Shown one piece after another: positions 8,956-17,347 of a DNA stretch of 64,000 nt (the first letter of the stretch is position 1; every line of letters starts with the position of its first letter). Location: contig QFQM01000005.1 of assembly GCA_003243255.1 (NCBI GenBank), positions 1-64,000 on the forward strand. The letters are read 5' to 3'. The stretch comes from Flavobacterium psychrophilum (GTDB taxonomy: Bacteria; Bacteroidota; Bacteroidia; Flavobacteriales; Flavobacteriaceae). The notes beneath the pieces were generated by a model. The model made no database searches. It was not told the origin of the DNA and saw nothing but the letters and a program-made list of their open reading frames with translations. The position numbers and the translations under genes are program-made.

Positions 8956-10210
8956 CTGTTTGAATTAGATTAAGTATTTTTTCAGCAGTAGCCTGTATAG
9001 CAGGAACAGCAACAGAGTTTCCAAATTGTTTATATGCTGATGCGTCGGCAACAGGGATTATATAATTATCGGGAAATCCTTGAAGTCTGGCCCACTCACG
9101 AGGTGTCATTTTTCGTATACCTTCACGATTTACTTCTCCTTTTATATGTGTGGTTGGTGTAAAATCGGTTAACCTGTCATCATAAACTAAATTTCTTTCA
9201 CGCCCCATACCTCCAACAACAATTGCATTTGCAATTCCTGTGTCAGGGATTATTTCATAACCAAAGCCATTGCCTTTACTTGCATGGCGAGCTTTGTGTT
9301 CTTTTAGAGTTTTGAGATATTGAGTAGAGAGATAATATTTAGAAATTACCTCTTTCTTTTCTTTAATCTTTGAAAAAGAAACTTTTTTACCTGTAGGTTT
9401 AGGGTAATTAAAGTCAGTGATGCCTAAATCACCTCTAAATCCAACTATATATATCCTTTCTCTGTTTTGAGGCACACCATGATCCTTGGCATTAATAATT
9501 TCAGGTTCCGGCACAAAATATCCTAAATCATTTCTTAGTACATTTAGAATAGTTGCAAGAGTTTTACCTCCATTGTGGTTTCTCAACCCCTTTACATTTT
9601 CTAGAAAAATAGCTTTCGGTCTTTTTCTTTTAATTATCTCAGCAACATCAAAAAATAATGTTCCTCTTGTGTCTTCAAATCCGCCGCGTTTACCTGCTAT
9701 GGAAAATGCCTGGCAAGGGAAACCTGCGCACAATACATCAAATCCGTCAGGAATGTATTGTTTCGTTTGTTCTTTTGTAATATCTCCGAAAGGAACTTCG
9801 CCAAAATTAGCATGATAAGTTTTTTGTGCATTTGCATCCCATTCAGATGTAAATACGCATTTACCTCCCAGGTTTTGGAGTGCTAATCGAAATCCCCCAA
9901 TGCCTGCAAAAAGATCAATAAACTTAAAGCGATAGTTTTCAGGTGTTGGAAATGGAACATTTTCAACTTCAAATAAAAGTTGCTGTAATGCTATATCAGA
10001 AACAAGTTTTAAATCTTCTTCTTCATTTTTATAAGTTACGAGTTCATCAACATATTTTTTAGCATCCTTTTCATAATGTTCAGCCACACCATTAGTGATG
10101 TTGTGTAAGTAATGCGTTATGACAGCTTTATGGTTTTCAGGTTCAATAAGTCTTACTTTAAACTTTTTGCCATCAAATTCATTTATTGATAACTTCTCTT
10201 TCATTTTCAT
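8939..10210 (-). CDS. DNA (cytosine-5) methyltransferase, M.HpaII-like (predicted CCGG)
   Basis: 423-residue m5C methyltransferase with all canonical motifs in order: I FIDLFAGIGGF (about 96), IV GFPCQAFS with the catalytic Cys near residue 166, VI ENVKGL, VIII QNRERIYIVGF, IX TPREWARLQGFPD and X YKQFGNSVAVPA. The variable region carries KGNGFGYEIIPD and IANAIVVGGMGRERN, which I recall from M.HpaII, so CCGG specificity is well supported. An N-terminal extension of about 95 residues precedes motif I. Its ATG overlaps the stop of the controller gene (ATGA). Confidence 0.95.
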   Translation of the reverse strand: MKMKEKLSINEFDGKKFKVRLIEPENHKAVITHYLHNITNGVAEHYEKDAKKYVDELVTYKNEEEDLKLVSDIALQQLLFEVENVPFPTPENYRFKFIDLFAGIGGFRLALQNLGGKCVFTSEWDANAQKTYHANFGEVPFGDITKEQTKQYIPDGFDVLCAGFPCQAFSIAGKRGGFEDTRGTLFFDVAEIIKRKRPKAIFLENVKGLRNHNGGKTLATILNVLRNDLGYFVPEPEIINAKDHGVPQNRERIYIVGFRGDLGITDFNYPKPTGKKVSFSKIKEKKEVISKYYLSTQYLKTLKEHKARHASKGNGFGYEIIPDTGIANAIVVGGMGRERNLVYDDRLTDFTPTTHIKGEVNREGIRKMTPREWARLQGFPDNYIIPVADASAYKQFGNSVAVPAIQATAEKILNLIQTVDVNR

Positions 10211-10428
10211 TTAGCGAAGGATTTGTCTTTAAAAAAAGTTGCGAAATCAACATCAAGAGCATGGATTATTTTTTCAATAATTTCTATTGAAACATTACGC
10301 TGTCCTTTTTCTATATCAGAGATATAATTTCGGTCAACATTTGAAATATTAGCAAGTTCCTCAATCGAAAGATTTTTTTCAATCCGCAGAGCTTTAACCT
10401 TTAATCCAAATTTTTCTTTGATATTCAT
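10207..10428 (-). CDS. XRE-type HTH regulator, restriction-modification controller (C) protein
   Basis: 73-residue single-domain helix-turn-helix protein. The HTH is in LSIEELANISNVDRNYISDIEKGQ (residues 21-44), followed by the SIEIIEKIIHALDV helix typical of XRE regulators. Its size, gene order (C-M-R) and 4-base overlap with the methyltransferase start fit a C protein that times endonuclease expression after methylation. An upstream in-frame ATG at 10548 would add 40 unrelated residues, so the start at 10428 is preferred. Confidence 0.85.
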   Translation of the reverse strand: MNIKEKFGLKVKALRIEKNLSIEELANISNVDRNYISDIEKGQRNVSIEIIEKIIHALDVDFATFFKDKSFAK

Positions 10429-10438
10429 AATATTTAAA

Positions 10439-10457
10439 TTTATCGCGTAGCGATAAA
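10439..10457. repeat. Hairpin repeat ahead of the controller gene
   Basis: TTTATCGC-gta-GCGATAAA, an 8-bp stem 10 bases before the controller start codon. It could be an operator or a leader hairpin. The core (ATCGC-tac-GCGAT) recurs in inverted orientation at 57249, so it may instead be a copy of a dispersed repeat. Confidence 0.5.
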
Positions 10458-10548
10458 TACAGCCGCCTACAATTGGCCTCATAAGGATTGTATTTATCAA
10501 CATTTTTAGAGCACAATTCTGTAAGACAAAACTTAAATTTAACCTCAC

Positions 10549-10572
10549 AAAAAAACCGGCCTAAGCCGGTTT
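10549..10572 (-). terminator. Intrinsic terminator
   Basis: AAACCGGC-ctaa-GCCGGTTT, followed on the minus strand by a run of T. Ends the His-rich secreted protein gene. Confidence 0.85.
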
Positions 10573-10576
10573 CGTA

Positions 10577-11026
10577 TTAATGTCTTCCATGTCCTCGGCC
10601 TCTGCCGTGGTCGTCGTGATGACGGTGGTCATCGTGGTGATCATGGTGTTTGTAATGTTTATGTTTTACAGGTCTTGCATAGGCAACCCTTGCAGGACGG
10701 TAATGCGTATATGGTGTTGGACCATAATAGTTGTTAACGATTACTTTAGGTCCGCGATAAAGGTTATATCCCCTGTAAGCAACCGGAAGGTAAGCGCGTC
10801 GTGCCCAGCGTCCGTTGTCCATGTATATATAATGTCTGGTATTGCAGTCGTAGTACGTTTGTATTTCGGGTAGGTAATAATAACGTACCTCTGTATGTAC
10901 CGGTGGAGGAGGTGCCCAAGCGGGTGGTGCGCCTATGTTTACATTAAGACCAACCGATACCTGTGCCTGCGTGCTGCCAAAAACCATAACCGTTATAGCT
11001 ATCAGCAATGTTCTTATTGTTTTCAT
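10577..11026 (-). CDS. Secreted protein with His/Gly-rich tail (paralogue 1)
   Basis: 149 residues: a signal peptide ending near TQAQ, a Pro-rich segment, then a Tyr-rich body with YYYLPEIQTYYD, YIYMDNGRW and YRGYNLY. The C-terminus is basic and very His-rich (HHDHHDDHRHHDDHGRGRGH), which could bind metal ions. It is a tandem paralogue of the next gene upstream, matching in signal peptide, body motifs and tail style. No recognised function; probably periplasmic or surface-exposed. Confidence 0.75.
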   Translation of the reverse strand: MKTIRTLLIAITVMVFGSTQAQVSVGLNVNIGAPPAWAPPPPVHTEVRYYYLPEIQTYYDCNTRHYIYMDNGRWARRAYLPVAYRGYNLYRGPKVIVNNYYGPTPYTHYRPARVAYARPVKHKHYKHHDHHDDHRHHDDHGRGRGHGRH

Positions 11027-11182
11027 GATTCTTCGATTTAGATAATTAGTTGCTTAGCTAAATCCAACATCTGTGCCAATAATTTTCCGTTATGAAATTT
11101 TTAGCATTGTAAAAAGTGAAATTTTAATCTTAAATCATTGATAATTAATGTTTTAAATTTGTGTAATTTTTTTATGCGCGCA

Positions 11183-11207
11183 CAAAAAAACCGGCTGTTT
11201 GCCGGTT
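11183..11207 (-). terminator. Intrinsic terminator
   Basis: AACCGGC-tgttt-GCCGGTT with a following T-run on the minus strand, immediately after the second paralogue. Nearly the same hairpin as at 10549-10572, consistent with tandem duplication of gene plus terminator. Confidence 0.85.
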
Positions 11208-11211
11208 CATA

Positions 11212-11676
11212 TTAGTGTTTTCCTTTATCGTGGCCTTTGCCTTTTCCATGACCGCCACCATGTTTTTCACCGGTCATTTTCTTGGCCTGTCCGGGAGGAA
11301 CGCCAACGGTTTTTTGGTATTTCCCTTTGTAGCCTTTAGGGTATTTTACCTTATAGGTAGTGTAAGTGGTATAAGGTGCCTTTCCGTGGTAATCGGTCAT
11401 AACAACCTTGTATCCATTATAAAAGTTATACGTTCTGTAAGGTGCAGGTACAGTTACGGTTCTTACCCAGCGGCCATTGGTAAGGTAAATATACTCGCTG
11501 GTTCTGATGTCATAATACGTTTCAATATCGGGCAGGTAATAATATTCTACCTCAGAGTATCCCGCAGGTCCCCATGCAGGCGGAGTTCCAATGTTTACAT
11601 TAACCGACACCTGGGCATTCATTGAACCTAGCGCAAAAAGAGCTACAGCCAGTACTAATTTCTGAATTGTTTTCAT
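11212..11676 (-). CDS. Secreted protein with Gly/Lys/His-rich tail (paralogue 2)
   Basis: 154 residues with a signal peptide (cleavage near MNAQ), the shared VNVNIGTPPAWGP segment, YYYLPDIETYYD, YIYLTNGRWVR and YRTYNFY, then a basic Gly/Lys/His tail (EKHGGGHGKGKGHDKGKH). It pairs with the gene at 10577-11026 as a tandem duplication; each copy has its own terminator. The function is unknown, and the tails suggest metal or polyanion binding. Confidence 0.75.
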   Translation of the reverse strand: MKTIQKLVLAVALFALGSMNAQVSVNVNIGTPPAWGPAGYSEVEYYYLPDIETYYDIRTSEYIYLTNGRWVRTVTVPAPYRTYNFYNGYKVVMTDYHGKAPYTTYTTYKVKYPKGYKGKYQKTVGVPPGQAKKMTGEKHGGGHGKGKGHDKGKH

Positions 11677-11822
11677 CGTTTTGGGATTTATTGTTACGAT
11701 ACAAAGTTAGTTTGACGCGCTGTGCGAATAATTCCTGTTAAGAAATTTTTAGCGTTTTGCTTTCCGTCCTAAAAAAGAAATTTATTACTAAATTTACCTG
11801 TACATCTCAAACCCCGCCGATT

Positions 11823-12035
11823 ATGGAAACCAAAAAAGAGCTGACAGAAAAAATACTGAAAATCACAATTCTTATACAGGAGCGTTATCCTGAGCTTTCA
11901 AAATATTTAAGCGAAGTACAGGAAACACTCCCGGTTCTCGAACATCCCGAAGTTGATGCTGAAGCACTTTCAAAATACTACCAAACGCTGGATGAAATGC
12001 TGAAAGATTACCTTCAGGAACATCCTGAACTGTAG
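11823..12035 (+). CDS. Small hypothetical protein
   Basis: 70-residue acidic helical protein (METKKELTEKILKITILIQE). An upstream ATG at 11757 would add a poor 22-residue extension, so the start at 11823 is preferred. No membrane or signal segment. It is convergent with the TPR regulator, with 8 bases between the stops. Function not recognised. Confidence 0.65.
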   Translation: METKKELTEKILKITILIQERYPELSKYLSEVQETLPVLEHPEVDAEALSKYYQTLDEMLKDYLQEHPEL

Positions 12036-12043
12036 TTTAGTTG

Positions 12044-13540
12044 TTAGGGTTTTGAGTTCAGCGTTAGCTCTGCAAGAAAATCTTCTACCGATTCATATTT
12101 ATCAGCCGGAAGTTTCTTTTTGAGCCTCATTTTACAGACACGCACACTTTGCGGAGATATACCTAAAATGTTAGCCATATCCTTGCTGTTCAGTTCCAGG
12201 CGCATGAGGACTAACAGGCGGTTTTCGGCTTCGGTCAGTACTATATGGCTTTCACTGATTTTGGTAAAAAAGTCGGGATAGATAGCTTTAAAACGTAACC
12301 TGAAGGTTTCCCAGTCGTCGTCGGTAAGTATTTTTTGCTCCAACAGGGCTGCAATATCTTCTTCAGTTGGATTTGTGGGTTCGTCAACTTTCAGGGGTTC
12401 TTCCTGTAAACTGCTTATGATGGCATTCTTTCGGGAGAGGTCAATGATATAGGTCTTAAGTTCCTGTTCCCTGATTTCAATGATTTGGTGAGAATTTGAT
12501 AACTTCAGCTCCAGCTGGCGCCTTTTAAAACGCATTTTTGAGAAATGCCGATAAAAGAAGAATCCAATAATAACCAGTAATGCCAGCAGTGCTGATGTGA
12601 TGCCTCCGAGTTGTATTTTGGCAATCTCTTTTTCTTTCTGTAAATTTTCGATCTTCAGGTTTTTTACTTCCATACCCAGCTTTGCCAGGTTTTGCGATAA
12701 CTTTTCGTTTTCACTGTCATCCATGATCTCCATTTGAAGATCGTAATGTTTCTTCATATAGTACAATGCCGAATCCGGATGCCGGAATTTTTCGTGGAAT
12801 TGTGAAAGCTCAGAGTACCCTTCGCTGATCCTTACCTTGCTGTTGAGTTTCAGGCTTATCTTAAGTGCTTTATGAACAGCATCAAATGATTTTTTTGGAT
12901 TGTTTTTATCGCGATAGCAGGAAGCAATATTTTGAAGTCCTGTGGCTTTTTGATTCAGATTGTCTTCGCTGCATTTCGATAACGAAAGCTGGTAATAGTG
13001 CAAAGCACGATCGGGGTTTCCGGTGTATCGGTGAAGCTGCCCCTGGTTATTGTATACTATAGCGAGGTTGTAGGCATCATTCAGTTTTTCAAATATGGAA
13101 ATAGCCTTATTGTTATGGTCAAAAGCATCATCATACTTCTTTTCGTCCCTTAATATAAGCGAACGGTTGGTGTGGGTAAGGCCTACCAAAACGGTATCGC
13201 CAAGCTGTTCGCCAAGTTTAGCTGCTTCTGTATAACATTCCATGGCCTCTTTATAATTGTTCATTCGCCATTGTACAAGACCCATATTGTTGAGCAATGT
13301 CGCTATAAGGGTTGCATCCTTGTTCTTTTTGGCGAGATTGTAGGCTTTGGTAAAATGTTCAAGAGCTTCAGGATAATCCCCCTTTTCCCAACAACCTATT
13401 CCCGTATTATTTTCAATGTCGGAGGTATACATCGATGGCTTAAAGGTAGTTTTACGGCAGTTGTTGTTCTTTTCGCAGGCGCACAACAGCAGCAAAAAAA
13501 GGGAGGTAATAAAGATGTAGAGGTTGGTTTGGAGCTTCAT
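12044..13540 (-). CDS. Membrane-anchored TPR protein with LuxR-like HTH
   Basis: 498 residues. A lipoprotein-like or signal N-terminus (LFLLLLCACEK) precedes about six TPR units (for example NNMGLVQWRMNNYKEAMECYTEAAKL). A single membrane helix lies near residue 320 (LGGITSALLALLVIIGFFFY), followed by a coiled-coil and a C-terminal helix-turn-helix of LuxR type (LTEAENRLLVLMRLELNSKDMANILGIS). This layout is common in Bacteroidota, where sensory TPR domains outside the inner membrane are joined to a cytoplasmic HTH. The signal sensed and the target genes are unknown. Confidence 0.85.
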   Translation of the reverse strand: MKLQTNLYIFITSLFLLLLCACEKNNNCRKTTFKPSMYTSDIENNTGIGCWEKGDYPEALEHFTKAYNLAKKNKDATLIATLLNNMGLVQWRMNNYKEAMECYTEAAKLGEQLGDTVLVGLTHTNRSLILRDEKKYDDAFDHNNKAISIFEKLNDAYNLAIVYNNQGQLHRYTGNPDRALHYYQLSLSKCSEDNLNQKATGLQNIASCYRDKNNPKKSFDAVHKALKISLKLNSKVRISEGYSELSQFHEKFRHPDSALYYMKKHYDLQMEIMDDSENEKLSQNLAKLGMEVKNLKIENLQKEKEIAKIQLGGITSALLALLVIIGFFFYRHFSKMRFKRRQLELKLSNSHQIIEIREQELKTYIIDLSRKNAIISSLQEEPLKVDEPTNPTEEDIAALLEQKILTDDDWETFRLRFKAIYPDFFTKISESHIVLTEAENRLLVLMRLELNSKDMANILGISPQSVRVCKMRLKKKLPADKYESVEDFLAELTLNSKP

Positions 13541-13914
13541 ACGGTGCCAAATTTACACGATAAGCCGTAAAAAGCTGTATGTTTCTCAGGTATTTATTTT
13601 TTGGAGTAAAAATAGTGTGGTTTTTCTTTTTAAAGAGGTTTTCTCTGAAATCCTGTATCAAAAGAAAACCCCTTTGAAACCTGTTCAAAGGGGTTCGCTG
13701 AACCTAAATTAACTGTAGTAGTTTATGTTTTGCTTTGGCTAAGTAATACCCCGAAGTGTATTTTCTTAACCCAGGCACTGTAAAAATAGCTTTACAATTT
13801 ATAAAACCAAACAAAACTGCGTTGACAAGCGTGTTGACAATAGCTTACAACTGTCTATCAGTTAATTGTATTATATGTTGACATTATATTACGCCTTTAT
13901 ACAGCAGCAAAATA
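13541..13914. other. Intergenic region with a terminator-like hairpin
   Basis: 374 bases between the divergent-side upstream of the TPR regulator and the 3' end of the GapN-like gene. Apart from the hairpin at 13667-13695 it is AT-rich, and I see no gene or RNA family in it. Confidence 0.4.
13667..13695 (-). terminator. Terminator-like hairpin
   Basis: AACCCCTTTGAA / TTCAAAGGGGTT, a perfect 12-bp stem with a five-base loop, followed on the minus strand by TTTTCTTTT. It is about 220 bases after the GapN-like stop, so it could end that transcript. Confidence 0.6.
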
Positions 13915-15549
13915 TTAAAAAATAACCTTATTGTTTAGCCTCTTAGAGCTTTCGGTTGTCAGTATTGTATGAAGCAACGCTTCGTTAGACGGGGTTTGTT
14001 TTGTAACCACTATCGAATCTACAGAGAAAGCGCTAAGTGCCTCTGATACTGAGAGTGTGTTTTCTGCGGAATCTTTACGTCCATTAAAAGGGAATGTATC
14101 CGGTCCGCGTTGGCTTTGCACATTGATATTGATACGTCCCAATTGTCCGATCATCTGGTCGATATAAAACGAAATCTTTTGAGGGTCTTCGCTAAATATA
14201 CTGGCCTGCATACCAAATCTGGATTCGGTAATATAGTCTACCGGTGCCATTGGGTCATCAAACGCCACTACCGGAATAACGGGGCCAAACTGTTCTTCCC
14301 AGTATATTTTCATATCGCGGTTTACAGGATAAAGCATTGCCGGTTTCATCAGTGAGTGGCCCAGGTTACCTCCGCCATCAGCTTCATTGATAATTTTTGC
14401 ACCTTTTGCAATGGCGTCATCGATACATTCTTTAAGGTAGCCCGGTTTTTCAGGTTCGGCAAGTGGTGTAATGGAAACACCTTTATCCCACGGCATGCCT
14501 AACGGAAGCTTATCAATAGCCGCTGCAAGCATCGTATTGAATTTATCGACAATATCAGCATGTACAAAAAGTATTTTTAAAGCGGTACATCGCTGTCCGT
14601 TAAAGGATAAAGTACCTATTATTACTTCTTTAACTGTAGCTTCTAAATCGGCATCAGGCAGTACAACAGCAGCGTTTTTGGCATCAAGCCCTAATACGGC
14701 ATGGAGACGGTTAGACTTTGGGTGCATTTTCTTAAGGCTGTCGGCAACACGGCTGGAACCTATAAGTGCCAGTACATCTACCTGACCTGACTGAAGCAGG
14801 TATGGAACGATGTCCCTGCCGCGTCCGTATACGGTATTCACAACACCTTTAGGGAAATGTTCTTTAAAAAGATCCAGTAAAGGATTGAATAATAACGTAC
14901 CGTATTTTGGTGGTTTAAATAGTACCGAGTTTCCGTTTATAAGTGCCGGTATAAGCATGGTAAAGGTTTCATTCAGCGGATAGTTAAATGGCCCCATACA
15001 TAATACCACACCATAAGGCAGTTTTTTCATCTGGCCTATAAAACCATTGGTAACCTTAAACATAGATGATTCGTTATGAATCTGTTTCACGGTTTTTATG
15101 GTTTCTTCAATATATTCAATGGTACGGTCAAATTCCTTTTCGGCATCGGCAACGCTCTTGGCGATTTCCCATACAATGAGCTTTACGATTTCTTCACGAT
15201 GTTCTTTAAGCCCTCTGGTAAAACCTTGCAACGCTTTGATGCGTCCTTCGGCACCCATTGATGGCCATTCGCCACGCCCGAAATCGTGGGCTTTCAGGGC
15301 TGCATTAAGCGCCAGTTCAGCTTCTTTTTCGGTAGCAAGCGGATAGCTGCCTATTTCAAACGGAGCGGCTTCCTGCCCGTCTTTTTTTACGAATATCTGT
15401 GAATACACGGTATGAACCGGTCCGGTCCAGTTTATGAATTCGCCATTAATGAGGATTCTTTTTTGATGTAGTGGCTCAGCGAGCCTTATGCTTTCCGGAA
15501 TATCTTTTTCATGCGGAAACGCATTTTGTAATTCGGTGATTGTTTGCAT
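13915..15549 (-). CDS. NADP-dependent glyceraldehyde-3-phosphate dehydrogenase (GapN-like, ALDH superfamily)
   Basis: 544-residue aldehyde dehydrogenase, predicted to oxidise glyceraldehyde 3-phosphate to 3-phosphoglycerate with NADP. Seen: GPFNYPLNE, the catalytic FNGQRCTALK with Cys321, and the EEQFGPVIPVVAF segment. The usual ALDH general-base motif LELGG reads AVLGLDAKN here, so the Glu appears replaced; this may mark a distinct subfamily. Family membership is secure; the exact substrate is inferred. It is alone, with AT-rich DNA on both sides. Confidence 0.8.
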   Translation of the reverse strand: MQTITELQNAFPHEKDIPESIRLAEPLHQKRILINGEFINWTGPVHTVYSQIFVKKDGQEAAPFEIGSYPLATEKEAELALNAALKAHDFGRGEWPSMGAEGRIKALQGFTRGLKEHREEIVKLIVWEIAKSVADAEKEFDRTIEYIEETIKTVKQIHNESSMFKVTNGFIGQMKKLPYGVVLCMGPFNYPLNETFTMLIPALINGNSVLFKPPKYGTLLFNPLLDLFKEHFPKGVVNTVYGRGRDIVPYLLQSGQVDVLALIGSSRVADSLKKMHPKSNRLHAVLGLDAKNAAVVLPDADLEATVKEVIIGTLSFNGQRCTALKILFVHADIVDKFNTMLAAAIDKLPLGMPWDKGVSITPLAEPEKPGYLKECIDDAIAKGAKIINEADGGGNLGHSLMKPAMLYPVNRDMKIYWEEQFGPVIPVVAFDDPMAPVDYITESRFGMQASIFSEDPQKISFYIDQMIGQLGRININVQSQRGPDTFPFNGRKDSAENTLSVSEALSAFSVDSIVVTKQTPSNEALLHTILTTESSKRLNNKVIF

Positions 15550-15719
15550 AAATTGAATTTTAGATAAACAAATTTCAACAAAAAGATTGTAATAACACTT
15601 CTAATTATCAAACATTTGTTTATACCAATATCGAAGAATTTTATTCAGAAAAAACAGTTTTTCAGAAAAAAATGCATTTGCCAAAAACCTGCTGACATAG
15701 GGCTGTCACTTAGTGCTTA

Positions 15720-15727
15720 TAATTTTG
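15720..15727 (+). promoter_or_regulatory. -7 promoter element for the DinB-family gene
   Basis: TAATTTTG fits TAnnTTTG, 37 bases before the ATG at 15765. No clear -33 element. Confidence 0.5.
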
Positions 15728-15764
15728 CTTCATAATCATCATCAAACATTTAAAATTTAAAATT

Positions 15765-16268
15765 ATGGAAACTAAAACAGCCACCGTATCAGTACTTTCA
15801 TCAGAACAATTACTAAAACACTGGCAGGGTCACAGAAACCTTACCCGCAGGACTATTGAAGCTTTCCCTGAAAAGGAACTGTTTACCTTCTCAGTAGGGG
15901 GAATGAGAACCTTTGCACAACTGGCTATGGAAATCATCGACCTGTCTAACCCGGGTATCCTTGGCCTTGTTACCAATGTATGGAAAGATATGGCCGACCT
16001 GCCGCACCATAGCGGAGTAGGGATGCCAACTACAAAAGAAGAGCTGCTTGCCCTTTGGGACGAAACCACAAAAGTGATCGATACACTCTGGATTCAGATG
16101 ACACCGGAGCGTTTTCAGGAAAGCACCATCGCTTTCGGACAATATCCGGGGCCTGTATATGGCACATTACTGTATTTTATAGATAATGAGATCCATCACC
16201 GTGGGCAGGGGTATGTTTACCTGCGCGCTTTAGGTATCGAGCCTCCATTTTTTTGGGAAAGACCATAA
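15765..16268 (+). CDS. DinB/YfiT-family protein
   Basis: 167 residues. The DinB-like four-helix bundle usually holds a metal through three His; here candidates are in LKHWQGHRN (N-terminal) and EIHHRGQGYVYLRALG (C-terminal). Many family members are thiol transferases or stress-induced metalloenzymes, but the substrate cannot be read. It lies just upstream of the Crp/Fnr gene, though a terminator separates them. Confidence 0.85.
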   Translation: METKTATVSVLSSEQLLKHWQGHRNLTRRTIEAFPEKELFTFSVGGMRTFAQLAMEIIDLSNPGILGLVTNVWKDMADLPHHSGVGMPTTKEELLALWDETTKVIDTLWIQMTPERFQESTIAFGQYPGPVYGTLLYFIDNEIHHRGQGYVYLRALGIEPPFFWERP

Positions 16269-16300
16269 TCCTGAGTTCATCATCAATCAATCAACCAAAA

Positions 16301-16334
16301 TAAAAGCCTCGCATAATGTGAGGCTTTTATTTTT
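16301..16334 (+). terminator. Intrinsic terminator
   Basis: AAAAGCCTC / GAGGCTTTT stem with a nine-base loop and a T-rich tail, after the DinB gene. Confidence 0.85.
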
Positions 16335-16359
16335 ACCTTTACCTCACTAATCTGTAGCT

Positions 16360-16953
16360 ATGATAAGCGAAAGCATCTTGTTAGAATTTGGTGCCCGTAA
16401 ACTCCATGTTAAAAAAGGGGAGACTCTTTTTTATGCCGGTGATACGCCCAAATACTACTATCAGGTAATTGCCGGTGAGGTAAAGATGAACAACTTTAAC
16501 GATGAGGGTAAAGAGTTCATTCAGGGAATATTTACAACAGGCATGAGCTTTGGTGAGCCGCCGTTGTTTATAGACAAACCGTATCCTGCGAATGCCGAAG
16601 CCATCACCGATGCTGAGGTACTGCTCATCTCTAAAGAGGCTTTTTTTGAGATGCTGCGCAAAAACCCGGAAGTGAATCTTGCTATGAGTGTTACCCTTTC
16701 GCAGCGTCTTTACTTTAAATCCATTATGGCATCTGAAATTTCTTCTCAGGATGCCGAACACCGCATTATTAAGCTTATCGACTACTTTAAAGAAATTGTT
16801 GGCCTTAAGCCCAATGAAAAGTACAAGGTTTCCTTAACCCGTCAGCAAATTGCCGATCTTACCGGCCTGCGCGTGGAAACCGTAATTCGTGCTATAAAGA
16901 CTTTAGAGAAAAAAGGGACACTCACCATTACCGAAAGAAAAATTTTCAGATAA
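16360..16953 (+). CDS. Crp/Fnr-family transcriptional regulator
   Basis: 197 residues: an N-terminal cyclic-nucleotide-binding-type beta roll (GETLFYAGDTPKYYYQVIAGEV), a dimerisation helix, and a C-terminal winged helix with LTRQQIADLTGLRVETVIRAIKTLE. No N-terminal Cys cluster is present, so it is not an iron-sulfur Fnr. It sits directly upstream of the small membrane protein-flavohaemoglobin unit. Two dyads resembling Crp/Fnr sites occur before the two following promoters, so it is the likely NO-stress activator of this block. The signal (haem-NO, for example) is inferred from context. Confidence 0.85.
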   Translation: MISESILLEFGARKLHVKKGETLFYAGDTPKYYYQVIAGEVKMNNFNDEGKEFIQGIFTTGMSFGEPPLFIDKPYPANAEAITDAEVLLISKEAFFEMLRKNPEVNLAMSVTLSQRLYFKSIMASEISSQDAEHRIIKLIDYFKEIVGLKPNEKYKVSLTRQQIADLTGLRVETVIRAIKTLEKKGTLTITERKIFR

Positions 16954-16962
16954 TTTTTCGCC

Positions 16963-16980
16963 TTATGATGTAGGTCATAA
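16963..16980. promoter_or_regulatory. Crp/Fnr-type operator upstream of the NO-stress unit
   Basis: TTATGATGTAGGTCATAA, a perfect 6-6-6 dyad. Its centre is 30.5 bases before the -7 element at 17002, which places it near -41 of the predicted start, as in class II Crp activation. It shares ATGATnnnnnTCATAA with the site at 18616-18633. Confidence 0.65.
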
Positions 16981-17001
16981 ACCCCACCCTTATACCCGCC
17001 A

Positions 17002-17009
17002 TAACTTTG
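17002..17009 (+). promoter_or_regulatory. -7 promoter element of the small membrane protein-hmp unit
   Basis: TAACTTTG matches TAnnTTTG, 27 bases before the ATG at 17037. No obvious -33 TTG, consistent with activator dependence. Confidence 0.65.
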
Positions 17010-17036
17010 TGTATATAAATCATAAAACACTTGGTC

Positions 17037-17330
17037 ATGAGTACTTATCAAAAATATTTAGACAGTTATGCAAGGGGTTATATAGGATTTAACACTATTG
17101 CAGTTTTATTTCAGAGCTGTTGGGGTTCAGCAGTTGCTATGTATGTATTAAAAAACGGAACTTCTCCGGCCCAGATGGTACAGCTATTCTTTGTGGTTAT
17201 ACTGTGTATGATCTTTAATGCCAGTGTGCTTTCTCAGCAAAAACCAAAAATCGTTTTCAATACACTGCTTGCCAGCGTATTTATTAACGCCATTATACTG
17301 ATAGTTAATATATTCTTTATACACCATTAA
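17037..17330 (+). CDS. Small three-helix membrane protein (paralogue A, hmp-linked)
   Basis: 97 residues from MSTYQKYLDSYARGYIGFNT. Three predicted membrane helices lie near residues 17-36, 45-65 and 73-94, with a conserved QLFFVVI and a PKIVFNTLLASV segment between helices 2 and 3. It is 17 bases upstream of hmp and has a close paralogue at 18690 under an equivalent promoter and operator. I do not recognise the family. Context suggests a membrane role in nitric oxide or respiratory stress. An ATG six bases upstream is possible. Confidence 0.8.
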   Translation: MSTYQKYLDSYARGYIGFNTIAVLFQSCWGSAVAMYVLKNGTSPAQMVQLFFVVILCMIFNASVLSQQKPKIVFNTLLASVFINAIILIVNIFFIHH

Positions 17331-17347
17331 TTTTTAAATACAATAGC

